Part shown: positions 1 through 7,332 of the stretch, piece by piece
Layout: each line of letters begins with the position of its first letter
Position numbering within the stretch: position 1 is the first letter of the stretch
The notes under the pieces: model-generated
What the model was told of the DNA's origin: nothing
Seen by the model: the letters and a program-made list of their open reading frames with translations, nothing else
The model's database searches: none
Position numbers and translations under genes: made by a program
NCBI GenBank assembly: GCA_023265355.1
Contig: JAHFTZ010000076.1
Span: 1 to 8,335, forward strand
Direction: 5' to 3'
Length of the DNA: 8,335 bases
Source of the DNA: Terriglobus sp.
GTDB taxonomy: Bacteria; Acidobacteriota; Terriglobia; Terriglobales; Acidobacteriaceae

Positions 1-552
1 GATGAACTCGTACAAAATCGCGAGCAAGCCGAGACGCCCTTCGTCCATGATGGTCGGAACGCGAAGGATCACGACATCGAGCCTGTCGGTGAACTCCTCC
101 AATACCTTCTCCGCCGCCAGCTTCGAGCGTCCGTAGATCTCGATCGGCTCTGGCATATCCAACGCTTCGTTGACCGGATGGCCGAGGTTCGACGCCCAAA
201 GGCAGTTGGTCGAGATGAAGACAAAAGGCCTGACGCCATGCACCACCGCAAGCTCCGCCAGCAGGCGCGTCGCGTCGACGTTGCTCGTCCAGAGCAGGTG
301 CTCGTCCATGCGCATACCGTGGGCGAGTTGCGCGGCACAGTGGAAGATCGCGTCAAAGCGATGTTCCTGGAAGATCTGTTCCATCAAACTCCGGTCGCGC
401 AGGTCGCCCTGCACGCTTGTGAGACCCGCAGCACCCGCGTCCTCATCTACTTCCAGATCGACGTTTACGCAGGTGTGTCCTTCGCGCAGGAGCCGCCGCT
501 TCAGAACGCCTCCAAAGAAGCCGGAGGCCCCGGTAACGAGATAGTGAGCCAT
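1..552 (-). CDS. NAD-dependent epimerase/dehydratase, C-terminus beyond the left edge
   Basis: Extended short-chain dehydrogenase (SDR) of the nucleotide-sugar epimerase/dehydratase type. Only the first 184 residues are in the window. The N-terminus shows a Rossmann NAD(P)-binding loop, TGASGFFGG (residues 7-15), an acidic residue after beta-2 (D32), a conserved GDLRD (49-53), the HCAA segment (71-74), and the catalytic set S114/T115 (FISTN) with Y140-x3-K144 (IYGRSK). Family members usually have about 300-350 residues, so roughly half is missing. The ATG at 552 is supported by an AGGG ribosome binding site (560-563 on the minus strand), 7 nt upstream, and by the beta-strand-to-glycine-loop spacing normal for the family. 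It is divergent from the FAD enzyme gene, and both may act on sugar substrates. The substrate cannot be told from this part; a reductase or dehydratase of the same fold is possible. Confidence 0.88.
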   Translation of the reverse strand, partial: MAHYLVTGASGFFGGVLKRRLLREGHTCVNVDLEVDEDAGAAGLTSVQGDLRDRSLMEQIFQEHRFDAIFHCAAQLAHGMRMDEHLLWTSNVDATRLLAELAVVHGVRPFVFISTNCLWASNLGHPVNEALDMPEPIEIYGRSKLAAEKVLEEFTDRLDVVILRVPTIMDEGRLGLLAILYEFI

Positions 553-761
553 CTTTCTACCCTCTCACAATCAGGGCCGTCCGTGTTCACCGCCTCTTCA
601 AAAGGCTGCGGCGGCTAATGTCGCTAAACCACGTTTTTACATTCTTCTGACAGAATCTTCCCCGCGTATACAAAGTGAGCACTTCCTACGTCTCTTAGTT
701 AGTAGGATGGAATTAGACCTTACGTCGCGCCTCTCCCAGGTGTAACCGATCGGATTTTTAC
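553..761. promoter_or_regulatory. Divergent intergenic region between epimerase and FAD oxidoreductase genes
   Basis: This 209-bp stretch has no convincing ORF and must hold the start signals for both divergent genes. On the plus strand a TTGACA-like CTGACA (647-652) and a TATAAT-like TATACA (667-672) are visible. Their spacer is only 14 bp, shorter than the usual 16-18, so the pair is a weak sigma-70 candidate. A 6-bp inverted repeat (TCCTAC 684-689, GTAGGA 702-707, 12-nt loop) lies downstream and could be an operator half-site pair or chance. The region is more AT-rich than the flanking genes. No specific regulator can be named. Confidence 0.45.
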
Positions 762-2396
762 GTGGCGGAAACCGCACTTATCATTGGCGCTGGCCCAGCC
801 GGCCTGACTGCAGCACTTGAGTTCCAGAAACTCTCCGAGGTGAAGCCCGTCGTTCTGGAGGCGAGCCACGAGATCGGCGGCATCTCCCGCACCATCCGCT
901 ACAAGGGCAACCGCATCGACATCGGCGGCCACCGCTTCTTCTCCAAGAGCGACCGCGTGATGGAGTGGTGGCTGGAGCAGATGCCCACCGAGGCAGGCGC
1001 GGACAACGCCGCCGCCATCAGCTATCAGAACCAGTCGCGCTCCATCGCAGGCATGGGAGACAGCTCCGACAAGACCGCCGAAGAGGATGACCTGGTCATG
1101 CTCATCCGGCCACGCAAGAGCCGCATCTATTTTCTGCGCCGCTTCTTCGACTATCCCATTACGCTCACCAAAGACACCCTCGCGAAGCTGGGCGTTGCGC
1201 GCACGGCCAAGGTCGGCGTCAGCTACATGGCCTCGCGCGTCGCGCAGATCAAGCCGGAGAAGAGCCTCGAAGATTTCCTCATCAACCGCTTCGGTCGCCA
1301 GCTCTACCTGACCTTCTTCAAAAGCTACACGGAAAAAGTCTGGGGTACGCCCTGCGAGGAGATCAGCGCGGAGTGGGGCGCGCAGCGCATCAAGGGCCTC
1401 TCATTGACCACAGCCGTAAAGCATTTTTTCAAGAAAGCATTTACGAAGAAGGAATCCAAAGACCTCTCGCAGAAGGGAACGGACACCTCTCTGATTGAGC
1501 GTTTCCTTTATCCGAAGTTCGGCCCCGGCCAGCTCTGGGAGCACGTCGCGGACAAGATCGTCGCGGGCGGCGGCGACATCCACATGGGATGGAAGGTGAA
1601 CCGCGTCGTCACCGAGGGCCAGCGCATCCTCTCCGTGGAAGCAGTAAACGATGCTGGTGAGACGCAGGCCTTTGCCGCCGACCACTTCTTCTCCACCATG
1701 CCTATGCGCGACCTTGTGAACGCCATGGAGCGCGGCGGAACGGCGATTCCGCAGAACGTGAAGGAAGTCTCCGAAGGACTGATCTACCGCGATTTCATCA
1801 CCATCGGCCTGCTGATCGACAAGCTCTCCGTCACCGAACCGGATGGCGGCCTGCTGAAGGACACGTGGATCTATATCCAGGAGCCGGATGTGCTCGTCGG
1901 CCGCCTGCAGATCTTCAACAACTGGAGCCCCTATCTCGTGGAGCCAGGAAAGATCTGGATCGGCCTCGAATACTTTTGCTACGAGACCGACCCGCTTTGG
2001 ACGATGCCGGACGATGAGTTGAAGAAGTTTGGAGCCATGGAGCTGGAGAAGATCGGCATCCTCAAGGCCAGTGGCGTTCTGGATGCGCACGTCGTACGCG
2101 TGCCCAAGACGTATCCCGCGTACTTCGGCACCTACGATCGCTTCGATGAGTTGCGCGCCTTTACAGACAGCTTTGAAAATCTCTTCCTCATCGGCCGCAA
2201 CGGCATGCACAAGTACAACAATCAGGATCACTCCATGCTCACGGCCATGCAGGCTGTGGAGAATGTTCTGTCCGGCGTAACCAGTAAGAAAAACCTCTGG
2301 AAGATCAACACAGAGATGGAGTATCACGAGGAGAAACACGGCGAGCAGGAAATCCCCGACGCCGAAGAAGACTCCATGCGCAGCAAGATCCTTTAG
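762..2396 (+). CDS. FAD-dependent oxidoreductase (UDP-galactopyranose mutase / protoporphyrinogen oxidase-like)
   Basis: Flavoprotein of the NAD(P)/FAD-dependent amine-oxidase-like superfamily, 544 residues, cytoplasmic or membrane-peripheral. The dinucleotide-binding GAGPAG loop (residues 9-14) is followed by E33, which normally binds the FAD ribose, and a GG pair (39-40). GGHRFF (55-60) and a YPI segment resemble UDP-galactopyranose mutase-type proteins. The C-terminal FAD-contact block [14 protein letters not shown] (478-491) precedes a helix and an acidic, charged tail (about 515-544). A hydrophilic insertion occupies about residues 76-108. The GTG at 762 is chosen because it places the FAD loop at the usual distance from the N-terminus; no strong ribosome binding site precedes it (AGGTG at 738-742 is distant). 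It heads a cluster with genes 2 and 23 bp downstream. Such enzymes often sit beside glycan genes, but automatic labels like HemY should not be trusted here. The substrate is unknown. Confidence 0.85.
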   Translation: MAETALIIGAGPAGLTAALEFQKLSEVKPVVLEASHEIGGISRTIRYKGNRIDIGGHRFFSKSDRVMEWWLEQMPTEAGADNAAAISYQNQSRSIAGMGDSSDKTAEEDDLVMLIRPRKSRIYFLRRFFDYPITLTKDTLAKLGVARTAKVGVSYMASRVAQIKPEKSLEDFLINRFGRQLYLTFFKSYTEKVWGTPCEEISAEWGAQRIKGLSLTTAVKHFFKKAFTKKESKDLSQKGTDTSLIERFLYPKFGPGQLWEHVADKIVAGGGDIHMGWKVNRVVTEGQRILSVEAVNDAGETQAFAADHFFSTMPMRDLVNAMERGGTAIPQNVKEVSEGLIYRDFITIGLLIDKLSVTEPDGGLLKDTWIYIQEPDVLVGRLQIFNNWSPYLVEPGKIWIGLEYFCYETDPLWTMPDDELKKFGAMELEKIGILKASGVLDAHVVRVPKTYPAYFGTYDRFDELRAFTDSFENLFLIGRNGMHKYNNQDHSMLTAMQAVENVLSGVTSKKNLWKINTEMEYHEEKHGEQEIPDAEEDSMRSKIL

Positions 2397-2398
2397 CC

Positions 2399-2824
2399 AT
2401 GCGAAAGTTTCTGCTCTTCCTCTTCGTAACCACCGTCTTGCCGGGTATGTTGCTCTATCACTACCGCAATCGCATTTACCTGTGGGATATGGTCGCTCGC
2501 GTTCGGGTAGACGGCACACGCATCGCCAGCTTCTATCCACGCCTTTCCGACGCGACGTCCGCACGCGTTTATATCAACGCATCGAACGACATCTACGTAG
2601 AGCGCACTGGCTTCGCTTCCGACCGGCTGATTCTGCAAAAGGGAATGCCCGCGCCGGCTGACCCCGGCAAAGAGATTCGCTGCTGGGCGAAGAGCTTCTG
2701 CCTTGCCAGCGCCGATACTGTACCTGTGTCCGCCCCGCAGTACGACGCACACGCAGCGATGTCCTCCCGCACGGTGGAGTGGATGGACGCGGAGCACCGC
2801 AGCTGGAAGGTGCAGTTGTACTAG
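2399..2824 (+). CDS. Small membrane-anchored protein of unknown function
   Basis: Family not recognised. The 141-residue product starts with a short basic stretch (MRK) and one hydrophobic segment (about residues 4-20), with no lipobox or clear signal-peptidase site, so an N-terminal anchor is more likely than secretion. The rest (about 30-141) is a mixed alpha/beta-looking soluble part with two cysteines (C95, C101) spaced CX5C. These could form a disulfide if the domain lies outside the cytoplasm. The start codon lies 2 bp after the upstream stop and has only a weak purine stretch before it, which suggests translational coupling to the FAD enzyme gene. The TPR membrane protein begins 21 bp after its stop. 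The position suggests an accessory role in the same envelope process; that is inference. Several long antisense frames cross this gene, but the operon spacing supports this strand. Confidence 0.75.
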   Translation: MRKFLLFLFVTTVLPGMLLYHYRNRIYLWDMVARVRVDGTRIASFYPRLSDATSARVYINASNDIYVERTGFASDRLILQKGMPAPADPGKEIRCWAKSFCLASADTVPVSAPQYDAHAAMSSRTVEWMDAEHRSWKVQLY

Positions 2825-2845
2825 GTCGCTGCTAGCCTGATTGCG

Positions 2846-4702
2846 ATGAAGAAGAAAGCCTCCAAGCGCGCTGCAGCCTCCACCTCTTCGGGAACGGCGA
2901 CGCCCCGCACACGTCTCGACACGCTGCTGCAGTGGTGTGGGCGTCACGTGTCGCTCTGCTTTGCCGTCGCCGCAGCCCTCTGGGTCCTGGCTTTGTACTG
3001 GAAGGCGTTCAAGTCTCCCTTCGTCTATGACGATCTGGAACAGATTCTGCACAACCCTGCGCTGCTCACATGGCGCGATACCTTCGCGCGCTTCTTCTTC
3101 CTTCCAGTCGGATTCACCAGCGATTTTCTTGGTGGAGGCGGCTTCACCTATCGCCCGCTCTATTGGGTTACGTTCGGGATCGACCGGCAACTCTGGGGCA
3201 TCGCCGGCGTGAACGGCTTTCACTTCACCAATCTGCTCCTGCACTGGATCAACGGCGTACTTCTCTTCCAGCTTCTTCGGCGCGTCAATGTCTCCACCAG
3301 AACAGCGGCCATCGCGGCGATCCTGTGGCTGGGCCTTCCCATCAACACGGAAGCCGTGGTCTGGATCAGCGCGCGGGCCTACCTGCTGAGCAGCTTCTTT
3401 CTCCTGCTCGGCCTACTCTTCGCGTCCTTCTATCTCGTGAGAGAAAAGCGGATCACCCTCGCCTGCTACTTCGCGCTCTCCCTCGGTGCGATCCTCAGCC
3501 ACGAAGAGGGTTTCTTACTTCTTCCGTTGACGCTGCTCCTGATCTACGCAACGAAACGCGGCAGCCGAAGCACGTGGATCAGGCTGGCAGCCACTGGCCT
3601 GGTGGCGGATCTCTTCTGCATCGGCGTGAAGTACTGGGTTGGGGCGCATGGTGGAGGAGGATCGCACGCGCTATGGTCCGTCGGCATCGTCTTCTGGAAG
3701 TATCTGGGTTGGATCGCAGCACCGGTCCACATGAGCATTGAGCGTTCGACCTCGCTTCCTGCGAATCACTTTTCCGTCGCCGCAGTCGCAGCCTGGGCGG
3801 CGGCGCTCGCTCTCATTGGAGCTGCGTTTCTCCTACGCCGCAAGGCACCGATTGCGACGATAGGAGTCGCATGGGTCTGCATCGCGCTGCTTCCGTTCTG
3901 CGGCTTCGTCTTCATCTACCAGGGCATGGCGGAGCGCTTTCTCTATCTCGCTTCCATAGGATTTACGCTGGCCATCGCCTCGCTCGCCGGGATGAATCAG
4001 CGGCAATGGAAGGGAATCGCCCTGGGTGGCTTGTTCCTCTGGATGGCATGGGGAGCATGGCGCGTGAGAGCTCGCGTGCTCGATTGGGAGACACCGGTCT
4101 CTCTCTATCAGAGCTCGCTTGCGGCGACGCCACACAGTGCATCCATCTATTACAACCTCGCCTTCTCGCTGCGCGAACAGGGCGAACTGGACAAAGCGAT
4201 CGCGAACTACAGGGAGGCCATCCGCCTCCGTCCAACCTATCAACGAGCCTTTGCCAGCCTGGGCGAGATCTACGTGCAGCAGGGTAAGCCCGCCATCGCG
4301 CTCAAAGAGTACGAACGCGCGCTGCAACTGCAACCGGACGACACCAGTACGGTGATCAACTACGCAATCGCCCTCGGAGACGCGGGCAAAAGGCAACGTG
4401 CCGAAGAGGAGTTCAAACGCGCGATCCGCCAGGCACCGCAGAAGAGCGCCGCCTACATCGATCTTGGCAATCTCTATGTGCAGGAAGACCGCGAAGATGA
4501 CGCCATTCGGTGCTTTCAAAAGGCCATCGAGATCAATCCCGACGACCCGCTCTCTTACTTCGATATGGCGGTCCTGTTTCAACGCAAAGGCCGCGACGAC
4601 CTCGCCCTGCCGTTCTACAAGAAAGTACTTCGTTTGAAGCCGGACGATCCCGAGACGCTTCTGTACATGAGCCAGCTGCACATTCAGCCGGAGAGCAACT
4701 GA
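2846..4702 (+). CDS. Polytopic membrane protein, TMTC-like GT-C glycosyltransferase with five C-terminal TPRs
   Basis: The 618-residue protein has two parts. A Lys/Arg-rich cytoplasmic N-terminus (1-34) leads into about 11-12 hydrophobic segments (first at about 36-52, last at about 387-402). Motifs are those of TMTC-like, lipid-phosphate-sugar-using GT-C proteins: YDD in the first outer loop (D62-D63), YRPL (102-105), an H-x2-N-x3-H pattern (H126, N129, H133), NTEAVVWISAR (167-177), HEEG (219-222) and ERFLYL (363-368). In GT-C enzymes the acidic pair of the first loop is catalytic or metal-binding. Residues 432-601 are five TPRs of exactly 34 residues, expected outside the cytoplasm and likely to bind protein. 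The start ATG at 2846 has no obvious ribosome binding site. Likely role: transfer of mannose or another sugar to an exported protein or envelope glycan. It may instead be a non-enzymatic scaffold. Confidence 0.8.
   Translation: MKKKASKRAAASTSSGTATPRTRLDTLLQWCGRHVSLCFAVAAALWVLALYWKAFKSPFVYDDLEQILHNPALLTWRDTFARFFFLPVGFTSDFLGGGGFTYRPLYWVTFGIDRQLWGIAGVNGFHFTNLLLHWINGVLLFQLLRRVNVSTRTAAIAAILWLGLPINTEAVVWISARAYLLSSFFLLLGLLFASFYLVREKRITLACYFALSLGAILSHEEGFLLLPLTLLLIYATKRGSRSTWIRLAATGLVADLFCIGVKYWVGAHGGGGSHALWSVGIVFWKYLGWIAAPVHMSIERSTSLPANHFSVAAVAAWAAALALIGAAFLLRRKAPIATIGVAWVCIALLPFCGFVFIYQGMAERFLYLASIGFTLAIASLAGMNQRQWKGIALGGLFLWMAWGAWRVRARVLDWETPVSLYQSSLAATPHSASIYYNLAFSLREQGELDKAIANYREAIRLRPTYQRAFASLGEIYVQQGKPAIALKEYERALQLQPDDTSTVINYAIALGDAGKRQRAEEEFKRAIRQAPQKSAAYIDLGNLYVQEDREDDAIRCFQKAIEINPDDPLSYFDMAVLFQRKGRDDLALPFYKKVLRLKPDDPETLLYMSQLHIQPESN
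4139..4648 (+). repeat. Five tandem TPR units within the membrane protein
   Basis: Residues 432-465, 466-499, 500-533, 534-567 and 568-601 of the membrane protein are five uninterrupted 34-residue tetratricopeptide units. Each shows the TPR pattern of a small residue at position 8, A at 20 and P at 32 (for example LRP, LQP, INP, LKP ends). They diverge at DNA level, so this is an old domain repeat and not a recent DNA duplication. A 17-residue tail follows. Confidence 0.9.
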
Positions 4703-4706
4703 GGCG

Positions 4707-5570
4707 CTACGGTTTACGGGCTACGATGAGCCGCGGCAGGCCCTGTAGATCCTCGACCGTGTAGACGTCGCTCCAGGCCTTCAGATTCGCACTCAGGGCC
4801 GGGCCTGGCTTGCCGATCTCCAAAAACAGCATGCCGCCGGGACGAAGATGCTTCCACGCCTGCGGAATCAAACGCGTGTAGATTTCGAATCCGTCTTCTC
4901 CGCCATAGAGAGCAAGATCCGGCTCATGATCGCGCACCTGCGGGTGCAGGCTGTCGCGCTCGGACGCGGCGATGTAAGGCGGGTTGGAAACTACATAGTC
5001 GAAGATGCGTCCACCGAGCGCGGAGAAGAGATCGCTCTCGAAGGTGCGCACACGGTCGGAGACGTGATACCGGATCGCGTTCCGCTCTGTGACCTCCAGC
5101 GCGGCGGGGGAGATATCGGCGGCGGTGATCCGCGCCATCTCCAGCTCTGCGGCCAGCGTGACACCGATGGCACCGGAACCCGAACCGATATCCGCAATCA
5201 TCACCAACGCGCCCGGGTCGATGTAACGCTTCACCTCGTCGATCAACAGCTCAGTCTCGGGGCGAGGAATAAGAACGTCCGGTGTCACAAGAAAGTTGCG
5301 CCCATAGAACTCCTGTTGTCCGCGCAGATACTGGATCGGCACAGCCCGCAGGCGCTCGGTCACAAGATATTCGAAGACCTCGCTCTGCCTTGGCGTGAGC
5401 ATGCGCTCCGGCCAAGCCATGATCTGCTCACGCGATACACCCAGCGCATGCTGCAGCAGCAGATGGCTGTCCCGCACGGCCCACTCGCGGATATCTTCGC
5501 GCGCATGGAGCCTGGCGACCCCCTCGCCTAACGTCTCACGAATCGATCGTGCCGCTTCAGGCAGCTGCAT
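4707..5570 (-). CDS. prmC: Peptide chain release factor N5-glutamine methyltransferase
   Basis: PrmC (HemK) uses S-adenosylmethionine to methylate the glutamine of the GGQ motif of release factors 1 and 2, which improves termination. The 287-residue length is normal. A helical N-terminal substrate-binding domain (about 1-90) is followed by the conserved IPRPETELL (101-109), the SAM-binding loop [10 protein letters not shown] (127-136), an acidic D152 at the end of the next strand, and the catalytic NPPY (196-199), which grips the glutamine amide. [13 protein letters not shown] (216-228) is also typical. The ATG at 5570 overlaps the last 14 bp of prfA, and a GAAGG ribosome binding site (5580-5584, minus strand) lies 9 nt upstream, inside prfA. 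Translational coupling to prfA is therefore likely. It ends with TAG, 4 bp from the stop of the convergent TPR gene. Confidence 0.96.
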   Translation of the reverse strand: MQLPEAARSIRETLGEGVARLHAREDIREWAVRDSHLLLQHALGVSREQIMAWPERMLTPRQSEVFEYLVTERLRAVPIQYLRGQQEFYGRNFLVTPDVLIPRPETELLIDEVKRYIDPGALVMIADIGSGSGAIGVTLAAELEMARITAADISPAALEVTERNAIRYHVSDRVRTFESDLFSALGGRIFDYVVSNPPYIAASERDSLHPQVRDHEPDLALYGGEDGFEIYTRLIPQAWKHLRPGGMLFLEIGKPGPALSANLKAWSDVYTVEDLQGLPRLIVARKP

Positions 5571-6627
5571 TGGCGTCGGCCTTCAAACGCTCAGCGATAT
5601 CTTCCGCAATCAGGGCATCGACGACGGGCTGCAACTTGCCTTCCATCACATACTCCAACTGGTGCAGCGTCAAACCGATGCGGTGATCCGTAAGACGATT
5701 CTGCGGGAAGTTATAGGTGCGAATCTTCTCCGAACGATCGCCTGATCCCACCTGCGCCTTACGCGCCGTGGCCTGCATCTGGTGCACGCGCTCCATCTCG
5801 ACTTCGTACAGGCGCGAACGCAGAACGCGCATCGCTTTCTCGCGATTTTTGATCTGCGATTTCTCATCCTGGCAAGAGACCACGGTGTTCGTCGGCAGAT
5901 GCGTGATGCGGATCGCGGAGTACGTTGTATTCACACTCTGTCCACCGGGGCCGGATGAACAGAAGGTATCGATGCGCAGGTCCTTCGCTTCGATCTTCAC
6001 GTCCACCTCTTCCGCTTCAGGCAGAACCGCCACCGTGATCGCGGAGGTATGCACGCGACCCTGCGTCTCCGTTGCCGGAACACGCTGCACGCGGTGCACG
6101 CCGCTCTCGTACTTGAGCTGCGAGTAAACCTGATCGCCTTCGAAGATCGCCGTGACTTCCTTCATGCCGCCCACAGCGCCTTCGCGCTCGGAGAGCACTT
6201 CCACCTTCCAGCGATGCTGTTCGGCGAAGCGAAGATACATGCGGAACATCTCTTCGGCAAAGAGCGCGGCCTCGTCTCCACCCGTGCCGGCACGGATCTC
6301 AAGAACGACGTTCTTGGAGTCGTTCGGATCCTTGGGTAGCAGCATGATCTTCAGCTCTTCTTCAATTTCCGTTTTGCGCGGCATGAGGGTCGAAAGCTCC
6401 TCTTCCGCCATCTCCTTCATGTCCGGGTCGGCGAGCATAGTGTGAGCATCGGCGATGCCGTTCATCACTTCCTTGAACTCGCGGAACTTCCCGATCAGGA
6501 CCTCAAGATCGCGGTGGGCCTTCATTGCCTTCTGGTAACGAGGCTGGTCCTGCACGATCTCGGGCTGGGCGAGCTCGGATTCAAGCTCCTGGTAACGCAC
6601 TTCCATCTGCTGCAAACGATCAAACAT
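5557..6627 (-). CDS. prfA: Peptide chain release factor 1
   Basis: RF1 reads UAA and UAG stop codons in the ribosomal A site and triggers peptide release. The 356-residue protein has the tripeptide anticodon PAT (184-186) within [11 protein letters not shown] and the GGQ motif (G228-G229-Q230) in [16 protein letters not shown]230 is the target of the PrmC encoded next. RF2 would instead carry an SPF-type tripeptide, so RF1 is the clear choice. The ATG at 6627 is preferred over an in-frame ATG at 6666: it has a near-perfect GGAGGAG ribosome binding site 8 nt upstream, and MFDRLQQM matches the usual RF1 N-terminus. The gene ends in TGA, which RF2 decodes, so its own termination is independent of RF1. 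It overlaps prmC by 14 bp, the common prfA-prmC arrangement. Confidence 0.97.
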   Translation of the reverse strand: MFDRLQQMEVRYQELESELAQPEIVQDQPRYQKAMKAHRDLEVLIGKFREFKEVMNGIADAHTMLADPDMKEMAEEELSTLMPRKTEIEEELKIMLLPKDPNDSKNVVLEIRAGTGGDEAALFAEEMFRMYLRFAEQHRWKVEVLSEREGAVGGMKEVTAIFEGDQVYSQLKYESGVHRVQRVPATETQGRVHTSAITVAVLPEAEEVDVKIEAKDLRIDTFCSSGPGGQSVNTTYSAIRITHLPTNTVVSCQDEKSQIKNREKAMRVLRSRLYEVEMERVHQMQATARKAQVGSGDRSEKIRTYNFPQNRLTDHRIGLTLHQLEYVMEGKLQPVVDALIAEDIAERLKADANAAA

Positions 6628-6802
6628 AGCGAAGACTCCTCCCGCATGCGGTGCGCGGGGATGCACATCTCAAATTTTAAAGGGAAAGGGGGCAACGGAA
6701 GGCGCAGCTAGTGCAAGCTGTGGATCGAGGCCGGAATGGAGATCGGCGTAAACATCGCGTCTATTGGATGATATCGCGGAGCGCGGCGATGCGGCACAGG
6801 AT
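6628..6802 (-). promoter_or_regulatory. Leader/spacer between the small membrane gene and prfA
   Basis: This 175-bp stretch has no convincing gene. An AT-rich block (6672-6680) reads TTAAAATTT on the minus strand and contains a TAAAAT that could be a -10 box for prfA, but no good -35 is seen 16-18 bp upstream. The ribosal protein gene rpmE (L31), often found just before prfA, is not here. No hairpin followed by a T-run was found that would separate the small membrane gene from prfA, so cotranscription is possible. Confidence 0.3.
6636..6642 (-). promoter_or_regulatory. Strong ribosome binding site of prfA
   Basis: On the minus strand these bases read GGAGGAG, 8 nt before the ATG at 6627. This decides the prfA start: the in-frame ATG at 6666 would put this Shine-Dalgarno sequence inside the coding region and add 13 residues (rich in P, A and G) that RF1 proteins lack. 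Confidence 0.85.
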
Positions 6803-6991
6803 TTACGCGGAACGCAGCAACCTTCTCGGAAGGGTAAAGATCCCCAGGATCAGCTGCAACACGCCTTCCACGGCAAACCCAAGGATGCGGAAGGGCAGCA
6901 GGATCAGCCAGATGAGCGGGTAGAGGATCACCAGAGCCACAGCAAGCGGCCAGCAGAGCACGAGCAGGATGAAAAAGAGTAGAAGCTTCAT
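6803..6991 (-). CDS. Small hydrophobic membrane protein, 62 residues, unknown function
   Basis: Family not recognised. The product is almost entirely hydrophobic: two membrane segments are likely (about 3-33 read as a long first span or hairpin, and about 37-54), ending in a basic tail (RRLLR). Very high Leu/Ile content with few charged residues fits an integral membrane microprotein. The ATG at 6991 has a plausible ribosome binding site, GAGG, 5 nt upstream, and MK follows the start. It lies on the same strand as prfA and 175 bp upstream of it. Gene calls this short carry real risk, and an overlapping minus-strand frame (6708-7004) exists. The start signal and the coherent membrane profile favour this one. 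No function should be assigned. Confidence 0.6.
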   Translation of the reverse strand: MKLLLFFILLVLCWPLAVALVILYPLIWLILLPFRILGFAVEGVLQLILGIFTLPRRLLRSA

Positions 6992-7044
6992 AGGTCCCTC
7001 GCAAAAGAATACGAAGATCCGGGCTGGTTGGTTCCGGCAGCGCC

Positions 7045-7074
7045 TCGGAGGTCCAAGGCCGGGTGGACCTCCGG
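7045..7074. repeat. Inverted repeat / hairpin 1
   Basis: A perfect 10-bp stem, CGGAGGTCCA (7046-7055) and TGGACCTCCG (7064-7073), encloses an 8-nt loop, with one extra T:G pair outside. No T-run follows on either strand, so it is not a standard intrinsic terminator. It lies between divergent genes, so it could act in the leader of either one or as a protein-binding site. Confidence 0.75.
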
Positions 7075-7083
7075 AATCCAGTT

Positions 7084-7097
7084 CAGGTCTGGACCTG
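7084..7097. repeat. Inverted repeat 2 (short palindrome)
   Basis: CAGGTC (7084-7089) and GACCTG (7092-7097) flank a central TG. A 2-nt loop is too tight for a good RNA hairpin, so a dimeric DNA-binding-protein site is as likely. TGGACCT here (7090-7096) repeats the 3' arm of hairpin 1 (7064-7070), allowing alternative pairing with AGGTCCA (7049-7055). Confidence 0.6.
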
Positions 7098-7104
7098 CCT
7101 CGAT

Positions 7105-7128
7105 CCAGATGAGTAAGTTCTCATCTGG
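7105..7128. repeat. Inverted repeat / hairpin 3
   Basis: A perfect 9-bp stem, CCAGATGAG (7105-7113) and CTCATCTGG (7120-7128), has a 6-nt loop, TAAGTT. No T-run follows on either strand. The symmetry and size suit either an RNA hairpin or an operator for a dimeric regulator of one or both divergent genes. Confidence 0.75.
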
Positions 7129-7151
7129 CACTTGGAGAAATGGATAGGAAA

Positions 7152-7170
7152 CTGCTGCCAATGGCAGCAG
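7152..7170. repeat. Inverted repeat / hairpin 4
   Basis: CTGCTGCC (7152-7159) and GGCAGCAG (7163-7170) form a perfect 8-bp, GC-rich stem with a 3-nt AAT loop. It ends 31 bp before the GAGGGA ribosome binding site at 7202. It lies outside any supported gene and is not followed by a T-run. Confidence 0.7.
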
Positions 7171-7201
7171 GGCCGCTTCTGTGGCTCGATATCCAAACCC
7201 T

Positions 7202-7332
7202 GAGGGACACCATGAACGTTAGCGCAATCAATACCTTATCGGCATTCGGCGCACTGGGAAAGATCGGCGTCGCGCAGCACAGGAGCTTCGACGGAAACAA
7301 CCTCGGCCAATCCGGAAGCGGCCTTTCCCTAC
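7202..7332 (+). pseudogene. Ribosome binding site and N-terminal part of a probably frameshifted gene
   Basis: GAGGGA (7202-7207) lies 4 nt before ATG 7212, a good start signal. The reading from 7212 begins MNVSAINTLSAFGALGKIG, a natural-looking N-terminus. In the same frame it then becomes Arg- and Ser-rich and loses protein character until a stop at 7602-7604. The convincing downstream protein is in the next frame (+1). That frame is open from 7216 but has no ATG or GTG start before TTG 7333. The simplest reading is one gene, 7212-7797, with one base too many (or two missing) somewhere about 7256-7300. GGGAAA near 7256-7261 is a possible spot. Sequencing error, true decay or a programmed shift cannot be told apart here. 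Confidence 0.55.

Noticed and set aside
178..618. Plus-strand open frame opposite the epimerase
   Set aside because: The minus strand carries a full Rossmann loop and the Y-x3-K catalytic pair with a ribosome binding site; this frame has none of these.
647..672. Sigma-70 promoter CTGACA / TATACA
   Set aside because: The 14-bp spacer is too short for a confident call; it is mentioned only as a candidate in the intergenic entry.
1401..2564. Long minus-strand open frame (387 codons) across the FAD oxidoreductase gene
   Set aside because: It is antisense to a clear flavoenzyme and the start of the next gene, has no recognisable domain, and is the kind of frame GC-rich codon bias opens on the opposite strand.
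2393..3244. Minus-strand open frame (283 codons) opposite the small anchored protein and the start of the TPR gene
   Set aside because: Composition is low-information, no motif is present, and the plus-strand genes have operon spacing and clear motifs.
3833..4681. Minus-strand open frame (282 codons) opposite the TPR region
   Set aside because: It mirrors the codon periodicity of five clear TPR units on the plus strand.
4848..5531. Plus-strand open frame (227 codons) opposite prmC
   Set aside because: prmC motifs ([14 protein letters not shown]) are certain, and the opposite frame shows no domain.
6628..6666. Longer prfA starting at ATG 6666
   Set aside because: The extra 13 residues are not found in RF1 proteins and the strong GGAGGAG site points to ATG 6627.
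7256..7300. Programmed +1 ribosomal frameshift in the repeat-protein gene
   Set aside because: No typical slip codon followed by a stop or stimulatory structure was found at the junction; a base error or gene decay is simpler.
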